Positions 26,971 through 35,760 of a DNA stretch of 64,000 nt are shown here, piece by piece. Position 1 is the stretch's first letter. Every line of letters begins with the position of its first letter. The notes under the pieces were generated by a model, which saw nothing but the letters and a program-made list of their open reading frames with translations, searched no databases and was not told where the DNA came from. This DNA comes from Ornithomonoglobus_A sp045532455. Its GTDB lineage: Bacteria; Bacillota; Clostridia; UBA1381. The stretch lies in the NCBI GenBank assembly GCA_045532455.1, contig JAZSFX010000038.1, forward strand, positions 1-64,000, written 5' to 3'. Position numbers and translations under genes: made by a program.

Positions 26971-27834
26971 ATGTACATAAAGGATATATTCAAAAACAGA
27001 CGCTCAGTCTATTCATTTGAAGTGTTTCCGCCAAAAAAGGCAACAGGCTTTGAGGCAGTTAAGGAAACTGTAAAAACACTTTCGTCGATGCCAATAGACT
27101 ATATGAGTGTAACATACGGTGCAGGAGGCTCAACCTCAAAAAGCACTCCCGATGTTGCTGATTTTATAGAAAATGAATGTGGTATGACATCATTGGCGCA
27201 TCTTACCTGTATATCCTCCGACAAAGCACAGATAAAATCAATTCTTGATGATTTAAAGTCAAAGGGAATAGAGAATATTTTAGCACTGAGAGGCGATATT
27301 CCAAAAGATAGCCCCATAACAACAGATTACAAGTACGCGTGCGACCTTATTAGCGAAATAAAAAGCTATGGCAATTTTTGCGTTGGAGGTGCCTGCTATC
27401 CCGAAATGCACCCCGATTCCGAAAATATGGAAAAGGATATAGAAAATCTTAAAATAAAGGCAGATTGCGGTTGTGATTTTTTTGTTACGCAGATGTTCTT
27501 TGATAACGACAGATTTTATGATTTCAGAAACAAATTGCAACAAAAGGGCATTAATCTTCCCATAACTGCGGGGATTATGCCGCTTACAAATGCAGGACAG
27601 ATTGAGCGTATGTGTCTTTTATCGGGCGGTGCGTCTATGCCGTCTAAGTTCACGCGTATGTTTGCACGCTACGAGCACAATCCCGAAGCACTAAAGCAGG
27701 CAGGTGTTGCATATGCCATTGACCAGATTACAGAACTACTCTCTAATGATATTAACGGTATACACCTCTATACAATGAACAAGAGTGAGGTGGCACAGAA
27801 AATAACCGATATTGTTAATCCGTTATTTGATTAA
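26971..27834 (+). CDS. metF: Methylenetetrahydrofolate reductase
   Basis: A 287-residue flavoprotein TIM barrel reducing 5,10-methylene-THF to 5-methyl-THF, the methyl donor for methionine synthase. The N-terminal SFEVFPPKKATGFE carries the active-site Glu; SVTYGAGGSTS, LAHLTCIS and ALRGDIP follow in the family order, with FFVTQMFFDNDRFYDF in the middle. Length is typical. It lies 21 bases upstream of metH on the same strand, so the two consecutive steps of methyl transfer form one operon. Confidence 0.96.
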   Translation: MYIKDIFKNRRSVYSFEVFPPKKATGFEAVKETVKTLSSMPIDYMSVTYGAGGSTSKSTPDVADFIENECGMTSLAHLTCISSDKAQIKSILDDLKSKGIENILALRGDIPKDSPITTDYKYACDLISEIKSYGNFCVGGACYPEMHPDSENMEKDIENLKIKADCGCDFFVTQMFFDNDRFYDFRNKLQQKGINLPITAGIMPLTNAGQIERMCLLSGGASMPSKFTRMFARYEHNPEALKQAGVAYAIDQITELLSNDINGIHLYTMNKSEVAQKITDIVNPLFD

Positions 27835-27855
27835 ATCTAAAGAGGTGATTTTCAT

Positions 27856-30249
27856 ATGAGCATAAAAGATATACTTGGGGAACAGATTTTGTTTTTTGAT
27901 GGCGGTATGGGAACTGTACTGCAAAAGCTCGGTATGAAGGGCGGAGAAATTCCCGAGCTGTTAAACTTAAAAAATCCCGAGATGATTTTAAAAATACATA
28001 AAGAGTATATTGACGCAGGAGCTGATATTATAACAACCAACTCTTTTGGCGCCAATCCCTTAAAATTAAAGGAGCACTGCACCCAAGATATTGTTGATGC
28101 GTCTGTTAAAATAGCAAAACAAGCAGCCAATGAGGCATCAAAAAAGGTTTTTGTGGCTTTTGATATCGGCCCTACAGGTAAGCTTCTTGAGCCTTTGGGA
28201 AATCTCAGCTTTGACGCAGCTTACGATAGCTTTAAAACGATTGCAGTTGCTGCCAAAAAAAGCGGTGCTGACCTTGTTATAATCGAAACGATGTCTGATA
28301 CCCTGGAGGCAAAGGCGGCAGTTTTAGCGGTTAAGGAAAATACCGATTTACCCGTGTTCTGTACAATGACTTTTGATGAGAGCTCTAAAACTCTTACAGG
28401 TGCCGACCCCGTTATTATGTGCGCAATACTTGAGGGATTGGGTGCTGATTGTATTGGTATAAACTGCGGACTTGGTCCACGTGCTATTTATCCTATGATG
28501 CAAAAACTCTCGGAAGTTTCGTCAATTCCAATAATGGCGCAGCCGAATGCAGGGTTACCCAAAATTGTTGACCAAAAAACCGTATACGACGTAACACCCG
28601 AAATTTTTGCAAAGGAATGCGAAAAAATTGCAATGCTTGGTGTGAGTGTTCTTGGCGGATGCTGCGGTACAACTCCCGAGCATATTAAAGAACTTGTTCT
28701 TGCTTGCAAAAAATACAAGCCCTTTGTAGAAAAAAAGGAGCACACTATTGTATGCTCATATTCAAAGGCTGTATTTTTAGGCGAAAGACCCGTTATTATA
28801 GGCGAGCGAATAAACCCCACAGGCAAGAAAAAATTTCGTGAAGCATTATGTAACAACGATATAGACTATATATTAAACGAGGCATTTGCTCAGGAGGAGG
28901 CAGGCGCTCATATACTTGACGTAAACGTAGGTCTGCCTGAGATTGACGAGTGCAAAACCATGGAAACTGTTATAAAGGCAGTTTCGTCATCGGTTAATCT
29001 TCCTTTGCAGATAGATAGCTCCGACCCAAAAACCATAGAACGAGCGCTTAGAATATATAACGGTAAACCGATGATAAATTCCGTAAACGGTAAAGCTGAA
29101 AATATGGAAGCAATACTGCCTATTGTAAAAAAATACGGTGGTGTGCTTGTTGGGTTGTGTCTTGACGAAAACGGTATACCGCCCACTGCTGAGGGACGCT
29201 TTGAAATTGCTAAAAAGATTGCAGACAAAGCTATGTCTTACGGAATTGATAAAAAAGAGCTTGTTATGGACGCACTCACTCTTACAATAAGCGCTCAGCA
29301 ACAGGAAAGTGCGCAAACTATCAAAGCACTTAAAATGATAAAGGATAACTTAGGAATTAAAACTGTTTTAGGTGTTTCTAACATATCCTTTGGCTTACCG
29401 CGCAGAGAACTTATAAACAGTACATTCTTTGCACTTGCATTAAACAATGGTCTTGATGCGTGTATTATAAACCCGTGTGCTGACAGTATGATGAACACAT
29501 ACCGTTCTTACCTTGCACTCACGGGTTATGACGAAAACTGTGCAGAATATATCGAAAATTATGCTAATACAAAAGCGCAGACAACTGTAATTTCGACGCA
29601 ATCCGAAGCTGAGCAAAAGAACGAGGAAAATGCTTTGTTTAATATAATAGTAAAAGGCTTAAAGGACCAATCCTACAAGGAAACATGTGAAATGCTAAAA
29701 ACCCACGAGCCGATGGATATTATAAACAACACACTCATAAAAGCTCTTGACGTTGTAGGAAAAGGCTTTGAGAGCGGAAAAATGTTTTTGCCGCAGCTTA
29801 TGATGAGTGCGCAGACAGTTAAAAATTCCTTTGAGGCAATAAAAGAGCATATTAAAAAGAGCGGAAAGCAATCAGAGAGCAAGGGAAAAATTGTAATAGC
29901 CACAGTAAAGGGTGATATACACGATATTGGCAAGAATATTGTTAAAGTATTGCTCGAAAATTACGGATACACCGTGATTGATTTAGGAAAAGATGTTCCG
30001 CCGCAGACAGTAGTTGAAACACTTAAAAAGGAAGATGTACACTTATGCGGACTAAGCGCACTTATGACAACTACGGTTGTGGGTATGGAGGAAACTATAA
30101 AAGCAATCCGCAAAGAAAATCTTGACGTTAAGGTTTTTGTAGGCGGTGCGGTATTGAACGAGGAATATGCCAATATGATTGGTGCGGACAAGTATTGTCG
30201 TGATGCTCTTGGTGCAGTCAAATATGCAAATGAGTATTTTTCAAAATAG
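27856..30249 (+). CDS. metH: Cobalamin-dependent methionine synthase without reactivation domain
   Basis: A 797-residue methyltransferase moving the methyl group of 5-methyl-THF via cobalamin to homocysteine. Domains in order: homocysteine-binding barrel (residues 1-290; zinc cysteines in GINCGLGPR and LGGCCGTTPEH), pterin-binding barrel (about 310-570; VIIGERINPTGKKKF), B12 cap (about 590-670) and B12-binding Rossmann domain (about 675-797; GDIHDIGKN with the cobalt-ligand His). Classical MetH is about 1,200 residues; the C-terminal AdoMet-dependent reactivation domain is absent, and the gene ends cleanly. Such short forms are common in Clostridia and need a separate reductive activator. See the ASKHA protein at 39737. 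Confidence 0.95.
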   Translation: MSIKDILGEQILFFDGGMGTVLQKLGMKGGEIPELLNLKNPEMILKIHKEYIDAGADIITTNSFGANPLKLKEHCTQDIVDASVKIAKQAANEASKKVFVAFDIGPTGKLLEPLGNLSFDAAYDSFKTIAVAAKKSGADLVIIETMSDTLEAKAAVLAVKENTDLPVFCTMTFDESSKTLTGADPVIMCAILEGLGADCIGINCGLGPRAIYPMMQKLSEVSSIPIMAQPNAGLPKIVDQKTVYDVTPEIFAKECEKIAMLGVSVLGGCCGTTPEHIKELVLACKKYKPFVEKKEHTIVCSYSKAVFLGERPVIIGERINPTGKKKFREALCNNDIDYILNEAFAQEEAGAHILDVNVGLPEIDECKTMETVIKAVSSSVNLPLQIDSSDPKTIERALRIYNGKPMINSVNGKAENMEAILPIVKKYGGVLVGLCLDENGIPPTAEGRFEIAKKIADKAMSYGIDKKELVMDALTLTISAQQQESAQTIKALKMIKDNLGIKTVLGVSNISFGLPRRELINSTFFALALNNGLDACIINPCADSMMNTYRSYLALTGYDENCAEYIENYANTKAQTTVISTQSEAEQKNEENALFNIIVKGLKDQSYKETCEMLKTHEPMDIINNTLIKALDVVGKGFESGKMFLPQLMMSAQTVKNSFEAIKEHIKKSGKQSESKGKIVIATVKGDIHDIGKNIVKVLLENYGYTVIDLGKDVPPQTVVETLKKEDVHLCGLSALMTTTVVGMEETIKAIRKENLDVKVFVGGAVLNEEYANMIGADKYCRDALGAVKYANEYFSK

Positions 30250-30290
30250 AAGTATCAATTAAAATTTTTCAAATATTTTTTTAAAAACTA

Positions 30291-30318
30291 TTGCTTTTTT
30301 AAAAATTTATGGTATAAT
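30291..30318 (+). promoter_or_regulatory. Promoter of tRNA-Pro
   Basis: TTGCTT (30291-30296), a 16-base spacer and TATAAT (30313-30318), 35 bases before the tRNA. Confidence 0.65.
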
Positions 30319-30353
30319 ATTACGAGTGTATAAGTTTTATACACTCATAATAT

Positions 30354-30426
30354 CGGGGTGTAGCGCAGGTGGTAGCGTATTTGACTGGGGGTCAAAGGGC
30401 CGCAGGTTCAAGTCCTGTCACTCCGA
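30354..30426 (+). tRNA. tRNA-Pro (anticodon GGG)
   Basis: A complete 73-nt cloverleaf ending in discriminator A; CCA is not encoded. Acceptor stem CGGGGTG with CACTCCG (one G-T pair). D stem GCGC with GCGT. Anticodon stem TTTGA with TCAAA enclosing loop CTGGGGG, giving anticodon GGG (30387-30389) for CCC/CCU proline codons. T arm GCAGG, TTCAAGT, CCTGT. It has its own promoter and terminator. Confidence 0.96.
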
Positions 30427-30430
30427 TAAA

Positions 30431-30465
30431 AAAAAGTCTAAAACTACAAGTTTTAGACTTTTTTT
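30431..30465. terminator. Bidirectional terminator after tRNA-Pro
   Basis: GTCTAAAACT (30436-30445) pairs with AGTTTTAGAC (30449-30458), loop ACA, with five As before and a T-run after. It also serves the converging gene at 30479. Confidence 0.9.
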
Positions 30466-30478
30466 ATTTATCTGCTTA

Positions 30479-31846
30479 TTATAGGTCGGGTCTGTCTGTT
30501 CCATTAGGAAGTATAAGCTTTAAGCTTCCGCCCTGCTTAACCTCCCAATAATATGAATTTAAGAAGTTGCCAAGATACTGCCAACGTCTTCTTACATCAT
30601 AATCAGTTTGCGCTGCTGCAATTTTTGCAATAGAGTCTACTGCATTTGGGATTTTTTCGATTTCTCTGTGTAATGACGCCATTTCGTAATAGCTTTCGGC
30701 ATTTTGCACACCGCCAAGACGTGGAGCCATCATATCATCAATAAAATTCTTTGTGCTGTTTTCGGGGTTATCTGCAAAGTATTCCATAGCAAGATAGTTA
30801 AACTCCGCATTTGTATGGAATGGCGAGGTTTCACCAAACATTGACACTGCATCAAGTCCTGCTCTGTGGCTTAGCATACATTGATTTCTTATTTTTTCAA
30901 CTGACAATGTATTTCTGCCGCCCCACCACTGTGTACCTGCGTGTGAACGCATAATGTGATGGAATTTCTGCATTGGTTTCATAACAGGGTCGGCATTCTT
31001 CCAGAAACCGTCTCTGTATGCAACGTCAAATCTCCACTGCCAGAATGTGCTCTCGGGCATATCAAAGAGTTTCTTTAAATCAGCCGATGGATTTTCGTCG
31101 CCAAATATTTTACACACATCTTCGAGATAGTGATGATACGGCACGCAGATTATGAGCGCGTCTTTTACTCTCTTTAAAATAGTCTCTGACGCATCAGGAT
31201 AAATTGCAGCCATATCCTCAACTGAAATGTATTGCTCATCAGCCTTTCCGCTTCTTCTGCTCTTACACTTTGCACACTGACAAATTCCCGTATCGCTTGA
31301 TTCCATCTGTATTCCGCCAAGCTCAGGAATTTCTTTAAACAACCAGTCTAAAGACTCAAGTATAAATTCCTTTAGTAACGGATTTGACGCACAACCCTGA
31401 GCCTCAACATTACTTCCGCCGCTACCCGGACAATGCTTTATAACAGGGCTTCCGTCTGCATTTATTCCAATACATTCAGGATTTTTTTCGAAAAATTTAT
31501 TAAGTGAATATTTATGGTCGCCCTCGTAGTAGATACCGCCATACGCAAAAAGTCCGGCTATTATGTACACAAGAACTCCCTTTTCTCTTGCATATGCACA
31601 TACCTTTCTTGCACTTTCAACACCGCCATGTCTATCACGAAGCAATCCGGCTATACCTATACCGTCTATTCTGTGCTCTGCGCACCAATCTATTGCACGC
31701 ATATAATCATATTCGAACATTTCGGGATTTTTAAGATACGGGTTTCCAACTCCGCAGGTTTGAGAGCCTGATATATTCATACACCAGTTCGTACTATGGT
31801 CCCATGTCCAGAAAAATCTATGCGGTATTCCCTGTTTTTTCTGCAT
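30479..31846 (-). CDS. Putative glycoside-hydrolase-like TIM-barrel protein
   Basis: A 455-residue soluble protein without signal peptide. The N-terminal FFWTWDHSTNWC and the motif GGIQMESSDTGICQCAKC (near residues 178-195: acidic residues at a strand end followed by paired cysteines) resemble TIM-barrel glycosidases of the GH20/GH67/DUF4838 kind. Tryptophans and aromatic residues are frequent in the second half (STFWQWRFD, AGTQWWGGRN), as in sugar-binding clefts. I cannot assign a family number or substrate. A GTG at 31855 is in frame, but the AGGAGAG box fits the ATG at 31846 better. It is a single gene between tRNA-Pro and the feo operon. Confidence 0.6.
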   Translation of the reverse strand: MQKKQGIPHRFFWTWDHSTNWCMNISGSQTCGVGNPYLKNPEMFEYDYMRAIDWCAEHRIDGIGIAGLLRDRHGGVESARKVCAYAREKGVLVYIIAGLFAYGGIYYEGDHKYSLNKFFEKNPECIGINADGSPVIKHCPGSGGSNVEAQGCASNPLLKEFILESLDWLFKEIPELGGIQMESSDTGICQCAKCKSRRSGKADEQYISVEDMAAIYPDASETILKRVKDALIICVPYHHYLEDVCKIFGDENPSADLKKLFDMPESTFWQWRFDVAYRDGFWKNADPVMKPMQKFHHIMRSHAGTQWWGGRNTLSVEKIRNQCMLSHRAGLDAVSMFGETSPFHTNAEFNYLAMEYFADNPENSTKNFIDDMMAPRLGGVQNAESYYEMASLHREIEKIPNAVDSIAKIAAAQTDYDVRRRWQYLGNFLNSYYWEVKQGGSLKLILPNGTDRPDL

Positions 31847-31957
31847 ATTTATCACTCTCCTGTGCCCTTATTGACAATATTTGTCTATTACTTGCATAAT
31901 ATCATAAGAGCATTGCAAAATCAATAGAAAAAAATCACGTAATTAGCAACTTTACTT

Positions 31958-32140
31958 TTATTTTTTTACCAACATTTTAGATGTGTATTCATCTTTTGAG
32001 CTATTACACTTTCCCGAGCACTGTTTAGAATGTGGACAACCAACACAATGCTCACCCCGTTTTTTTGCTCTGTAAATATACAAACACGCGCCAAGTGCAA
32101 TAATTAAAATAATTACTACTAAAATTATATCTGTCATCAT
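31958..32140 (-). CDS. FeoB-associated Cys-rich membrane protein
   Basis: A 60-residue protein with one N-terminal membrane helix (residues 3-23) and then a cytoplasmic Cys-rich stretch, CVGCPHSKQCSGKC (four cysteines). This matches the small FeoB-associated Cys-rich proteins found after feoB in Firmicutes, proposed to assist ferrous iron transport; the mechanism is unknown. Its start overlaps the feoB stop in an ATGATGA arrangement, so it is translationally coupled to feoB. Confidence 0.9.
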   Translation of the reverse strand: MMTDIILVVIILIIALGACLYIYRAKKRGEHCVGCPHSKQCSGKCNSSKDEYTSKMLVKK

Positions 32141-34131
32141 TTTACTCCAATGCCCATTTTCTTTTTATTTGCAGAATTTATTGTATATTCTTCTACAAGC
32201 TTTTTGTTTGTATTATGTATAAGCCCAAGCACAACCATAACCATAACGGCAACTGCCACACCGCCCGCGATAGCCGCACCAACATTAAGAGCAGCAGGAG
32301 CGGTAATTAGTGTACCAATTGTATATACAAGATACGCTACTGTATATCCAACACCAAGTTGAAGACCTATTCCCCCAAAGAGCCATTTTGCGCTCTTCAT
32401 TTCAGCGTTCATAGCACCAATGGCGGCAAAGCACGGAGGACTGTAAAGGTTAAACATCAGGTATGCAAGAGCTGCAATGGCTGTAAGTTGTGGTTCTGCA
32501 CCTGCTAATTCCCTCACAACATCAGTAAGAACATAACATACAGCTATTGTCGCAACAACATTTTCTTTTGCAATAAATCCTGTAACTGCCGCCGCGGCAA
32601 GCTGCCAGCTCAAAACACCAACAATAGGCACTAACAAATATGCAAACGGTTGTGCAACCCATGCAAGAATTGACGAATCTGCAGTTTGTGCAATCTGGAA
32701 ACTCCAATCAAATGTCTGCATAATATGCACTGCAGTATTACAAAGAAGAATAATTGTTCCTGCTTTTACAATATATGCCCAACCGCGATCACACATAGAC
32801 TTGAACGCGCCCCAGAAAGACGGAACCTTGTATTCGGGCATTTCGATAATAAAGAATGATTTTCTTGCCTTGTAGCCTACAATTTTATTTATAAGCAATG
32901 CACCAAGGAATATCAGAACAATACCCGAAAGGTACATAACCGTGCTTACCCAACCCGCGTCGTCGAAGAATGCACCTGCAAAAAGTGCAATTACGGGGAT
33001 TTTAGCACCGCATGGCATAAACGGTGAAAGCATTGCAGTTGCTCTGCGCTCTCTCTCATTTCTGATGGTACGGCTTGCCATAATACCAGGAACTGCACAA
33101 CCGATTGTGATAACAAACGGAATAACAGATTTGCCCGAAAGACCTACCTTTTTGAAGATAGGGTCAAGAACAACTGCAACACGGGACATATATCCGCAAT
33201 CTTCCAAAAGTGCAATAAGGAAATACATTACCATAACAAGCGGTAAAAAGCCTACAACCGCAACAACACCGCCGATAATACCGTCAACCATAAGTGCCGA
33301 CAAAAGCGGATTTGCATTTTCTAAAAGAGAGCCTACCCAAGCCTGAAATATCTCAAGCCATGCTACAAGATAGTCGGCTATTGGTGTTCCAACCCAAACC
33401 TGAGAAATCTGGAATACCAGAAACATAACTACTGCAAATATCGGAATACCGAGCCATTTGTTTGTAATAACCGCGTCAATTTTATCACCAAAGTTTTTAT
33501 CACTTGTTAGGATTTTACGTTTTTCTACACTCTTAACAATCCCATTCACAAACTCAAAACGTGCTCTGTCGGCTTTTTCAACTTCCTGTTTGCTTGTTAT
33601 ATCAACACTGCCTTGTGTATACGGTGCTTTTTGTTCTTTGCCCACTTGCGAAATTGCCGCATTCACAACATCTTTCATGCCCTCAGCCGCAACAGAAACA
33701 GTTTCGATTACAGGGCATAAAAGCTTGTCAGATAATGCCTTTGCGTTAATTGTTGTCTGCTTTTTTTCGTTTATATCACTCTTATTTAGCGCAACCACAA
33801 CGGGAATGCCAAGCTCTAAAAGCTGAGTTGTAAAAAACAAGCTTCGGCTGAGATTTGTTGCATCTACAATATTTATAATAACATCGGGATTTTCTTTTTT
33901 AACGTATGTACTTGTTATGCTTTCCTCCGAGGTGAAAGGCGACATTGAATATGCACCAGGTAAGTCAACTGCAACAAAGTCCTTTCCCTCAGTATATATT
34001 TTCTTTATGGGGTGTTCCTTTTTATCTACTGTAACACCCGCCCAGTTTCCAACCTTTTCGTTTTGGCCTGTTAGTGCATTGTACATTGTGGTTTTACCCG
34101 AATTCGGATTTCCTGCCAGAGCAATTCTCAT
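32137..34131 (-). CDS. feoB: Ferrous iron transporter FeoB
   Basis: A 664-residue inner-membrane Fe(II) transporter. N-terminal G domain: G1 ALAGNPNSGKTTMYNAL (residues 3-19), G3 VDLPGAYSM, G4 ALNKSD. A helical spacer follows to about residue 225, then two Gate-type membrane modules with the conserved cysteine-containing segments ITIGCAVPGIMASRT and SPFMPCGAKIPV, and C-terminal helices. An upstream TTG/ATG-bearing extension exists to 34158, but GGAGG lies 5 bases before the ATG at 34131 and the family starts MRIALAGNPN. It is downstream of feoA and upstream of the Cys-rich partner, with a candidate operator in the feoA-feoB gap. Confidence 0.96.
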   Translation of the reverse strand: MRIALAGNPNSGKTTMYNALTGQNEKVGNWAGVTVDKKEHPIKKIYTEGKDFVAVDLPGAYSMSPFTSEESITSTYVKKENPDVIINIVDATNLSRSLFFTTQLLELGIPVVVALNKSDINEKKQTTINAKALSDKLLCPVIETVSVAAEGMKDVVNAAISQVGKEQKAPYTQGSVDITSKQEVEKADRARFEFVNGIVKSVEKRKILTSDKNFGDKIDAVITNKWLGIPIFAVVMFLVFQISQVWVGTPIADYLVAWLEIFQAWVGSLLENANPLLSALMVDGIIGGVVAVVGFLPLVMVMYFLIALLEDCGYMSRVAVVLDPIFKKVGLSGKSVIPFVITIGCAVPGIMASRTIRNERERRATAMLSPFMPCGAKIPVIALFAGAFFDDAGWVSTVMYLSGIVLIFLGALLINKIVGYKARKSFFIIEMPEYKVPSFWGAFKSMCDRGWAYIVKAGTIILLCNTAVHIMQTFDWSFQIAQTADSSILAWVAQPFAYLLVPIVGVLSWQLAAAAVTGFIAKENVVATIAVCYVLTDVVRELAGAEPQLTAIAALAYLMFNLYSPPCFAAIGAMNAEMKSAKWLFGGIGLQLGVGYTVAYLVYTIGTLITAPAALNVGAAIAGGVAVAVMVMVVLGLIHNTNKKLVEEYTINSANKKKMGIGVK

Positions 34132-34175
34132 TATTGTTCCTCCTTGTATGTTAAACACTTTTTATTATATATCTT

Positions 34176-34193
34176 AGTTAGTTATGGCTAACT
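34176..34193. promoter_or_regulatory. Candidate metalloregulator operator between feoA and feoB
   Basis: AGTTAG-TTATGG-CTAACT, a perfect 6-bp inverted repeat. It resembles DtxR/IdeR-type operators, which are built on TTAGGTTAG-CTAACCTAA. Two related sequences lie in the feoA leader. Confidence 0.5.
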
Positions 34194-34236
34194 CAATTTC
34201 AAAAAAACAACCGATTTTGCAATATGAAATCAAAAA

Positions 34237-34449
34237 CTATATAGAAATAGCCTCTGCAAGCTGATTATCTATATTGTATCTTGCATCCTTGATGGATACC
34301 ACACATCCGTTTTTGAGTTGCGATACAACAGTGATTGCCTCTCCGCTGTAACACCCAAGCGAAAACAAAAATGAGTTTAATTCCTCATCGTCAGTATCTA
34401 TGCCCGATATGATATATTCTTTTCCTTCTTGTGCCTGCTTTAAATTCAT
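34237..34449 (-). CDS. feoA: Ferrous iron transport protein FeoA
   Basis: A 70-residue SH3-like cytoplasmic protein that works with FeoB. The reading frame extends to a TTG at 34482, but FeoA proteins are 70-75 residues long and begin near MNLKQAQEGKEYIISGI; GGTGG lies just upstream of the ATG at 34449. The typical core LGCYSGEAITVVSQLKNG is present near residues 31-48 (LG then a basic/hydrophobic strand). It is the first gene of the feoA-feoB-Cys-rich operon. Confidence 0.85.
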   Translation of the reverse strand: MNLKQAQEGKEYIISGIDTDDEELNSFLFSLGCYSGEAITVVSQLKNGCVVSIKDARYNIDNQLAEAISI

Positions 34450-34482
34450 ATCCGCCACCAGCTCCGTCAAAATATTCCTCAA

Positions 34483-34496
34483 TTAGCATTAGCTAA
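34483..34496. promoter_or_regulatory. Candidate operator in the feoA leader (second site)
   Basis: TTAGC-ATTA-GCTAA, a perfect inverted repeat sharing the TTAG/CTAA half-sites of the other two sequences in this operon. Confidence 0.4.
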
Positions 34497-34512
34497 CCCT
34501 TTTTCGTTTAAA

Positions 34513-34534
34513 AAAGTTACCCTAAGCTAACTTT
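34513..34534. promoter_or_regulatory. Candidate operator at the feo transcription start
   Basis: AAAGTTA (34513-34519), 8 bases, TAACTTT (34528-34534). It begins right after the -10 box of the feo promoter, so a bound repressor would block transcription start. Confidence 0.5.
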
Positions 34535-34541
34535 CACGGTT

Positions 34542-34570
34542 ATTATACCATCTCTGTCATATTTTGTCAA
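34542..34570 (-). promoter_or_regulatory. Promoter of the feo operon
   Basis: On the minus strand a perfect TTGACA (34570-34565), a 17-base spacer and a perfect TATAAT (34547-34542). Such a strong promoter fits a gene set kept off by a repressor when iron is plentiful. Confidence 0.85.
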
Positions 34571-34606
34571 TAGTTTTTTTATAAATTATTTTATGTTTTA
34601 TATCTA

Positions 34607-34635
34607 TTGATTTTTAACACATTTTATGCTACAAT
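34607..34635 (+). promoter_or_regulatory. Promoter of tadA
   Basis: TTGATT (34607-34612), a 17-base spacer and TACAAT (34630-34635). It lies over the upstream in-frame ATG at 34607, which supports the later tadA start. Confidence 0.65.
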
Positions 34636-34660
34636 TTTATATAAGGGAGAGGATTTTATT

Positions 34661-35131
34661 ATGCAGAATATGTTTATGAAAGAGGCTATAAAGCAGGCTA
34701 AAAAAGCAAAAGACATCGGCGAAACACCCGTAGGTGCAGTTATTGTACACAAGGGCAAAATAATTGCCCGTGCGTATAACAGACGCGAAACCAAAAAGAA
34801 TGCACTTATGCACGCCGAAATCTTAGCAATAAACAAGGCATGCAAAAAGCTCGGCGGCTGGCGTTTGCCAGATAGCGAGCTTTACGTAACGCTTGAACCG
34901 TGTCCCATGTGCAGCGGTGCTATAATAAATGCACGTGTAGATAAAGTCTTTTTTGGTGCATACGATAAAAAATCAGGTTGCGCCGAGTCTGTGATAAATC
35001 TTTTCGAAAAAGGCTTGTTTAACCATAATGTTGAGGTTGTGGGCGGTGTTATGCAAAATGAGTGTGCCACACTTCTTTCCTCTTTTTTTAAAGAACTCCG
35101 CGCTCAGAAAAAGAATGTAAAAAACAGCTGA
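34661..35131 (+). CDS. tadA: tRNA-specific adenosine deaminase
   Basis: A 156-residue zinc deaminase converting A34 to inosine in tRNA-Arg(ACG). Zinc and catalytic motifs: HAEILAINKACKKLG (His and Glu) and PCPMCSGAIINAR (two Cys). The frame is open to an ATG at 34607, but that lies in the promoter; GGGAGAGG is 8 bases before the ATG at 34661, and the protein then has the normal length. It opens the conserved Firmicutes order tadA, SRP RNA, dnaX, ybaB, recR, here interrupted by a convergent small gene. Confidence 0.95.
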   Translation: MQNMFMKEAIKQAKKAKDIGETPVGAVIVHKGKIIARAYNRRETKKNALMHAEILAINKACKKLGGWRLPDSELYVTLEPCPMCSGAIINARVDKVFFGAYDKKSGCAESVINLFEKGLFNHNVEVVGGVMQNECATLLSSFFKELRAQKKNVKNS

Positions 35132-35133
35132 AA

Positions 35134-35436
35134 TTATCTTTTAGCAAAATAATCTACTATATAATCTTCAACCACGTCCATAAGCGACATTGGTGTAACT
35201 GTGTTCCTTATTAAAATATCTGCAAATTTTTCTACGTCATTTCTGCGGTAAAAGATATTACCGATTTCCTTTGACTCGCTAATCTTTCCTCCGCCCTCAT
35301 TGCACTTTGTTTTTACTATTTTTATTCCATAGCTTTCGAGGTCGCTGTATTCTTCCGATATATCCTCCGATACTATGTAATACTCCATTTCCATATCCAA
35401 AAGCTCGGCTCTACCGTACAATGATACTCTTTTCAT
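35134..35436 (-). CDS. Small conserved protein, DUF6514-like
   Basis: A 100-residue soluble protein with alternating strands and charged loops (EYYIVSEDI, YGIKIVKTKC, EIGNIFYRRNDVEKFADILI) and a final helix (SLMDVVEDYIVDYF). It resembles the DUF6514 family of Clostridia, of unknown function; I am not certain of the family number. It is transcribed against tadA, with the two stop codons 2 bases apart and no visible terminator. AAGGAGAG precedes the ATG. Confidence 0.6.
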   Translation of the reverse strand: MKRVSLYGRAELLDMEMEYYIVSEDISEEYSDLESYGIKIVKTKCNEGGGKISESKEIGNIFYRRNDVEKFADILIRNTVTPMSLMDVVEDYIVDYFAKR

Positions 35437-35716
35437 TGATAAAACTCTCCTTGTGTTACAGTTTTGTTACAATTTGTTTACAGGAATATTATAGAGCACT
35501 TTTATGTATTTGTCCACACAAATCTTTCATCATATTTTGTCATAAAGTGCCCTCTTGTGCTGATTAGCCCTTATTTTTGACATTTTATTTCTTTATGCGA
35601 CAAAATAATTTCGAAACTAATGTCGCTATACAAAACACTGTGTCGTGTAAATTTTTCCCATACCCAATATTATATTAACGTTTTTTGGAAAATATTAAAG
35701 TTTTTTTAAAAAATAC

Positions 35717-35745
35717 TTGATATTTTCTCAAAAGTATATTATAAT
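35717..35745 (+). promoter_or_regulatory. Promoter of the SRP RNA (and possibly dnaX)
   Basis: TTGATA (35717-35722), a 17-base spacer and TATAAT (35740-35745). The predicted start falls near 35752, just upstream of the SRP RNA fold. Between this and the DUF6514 gene (35437-35716) nothing else was recognised. Confidence 0.7.
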
Positions 35746-35760
35746 GTATATGTATTTTTT

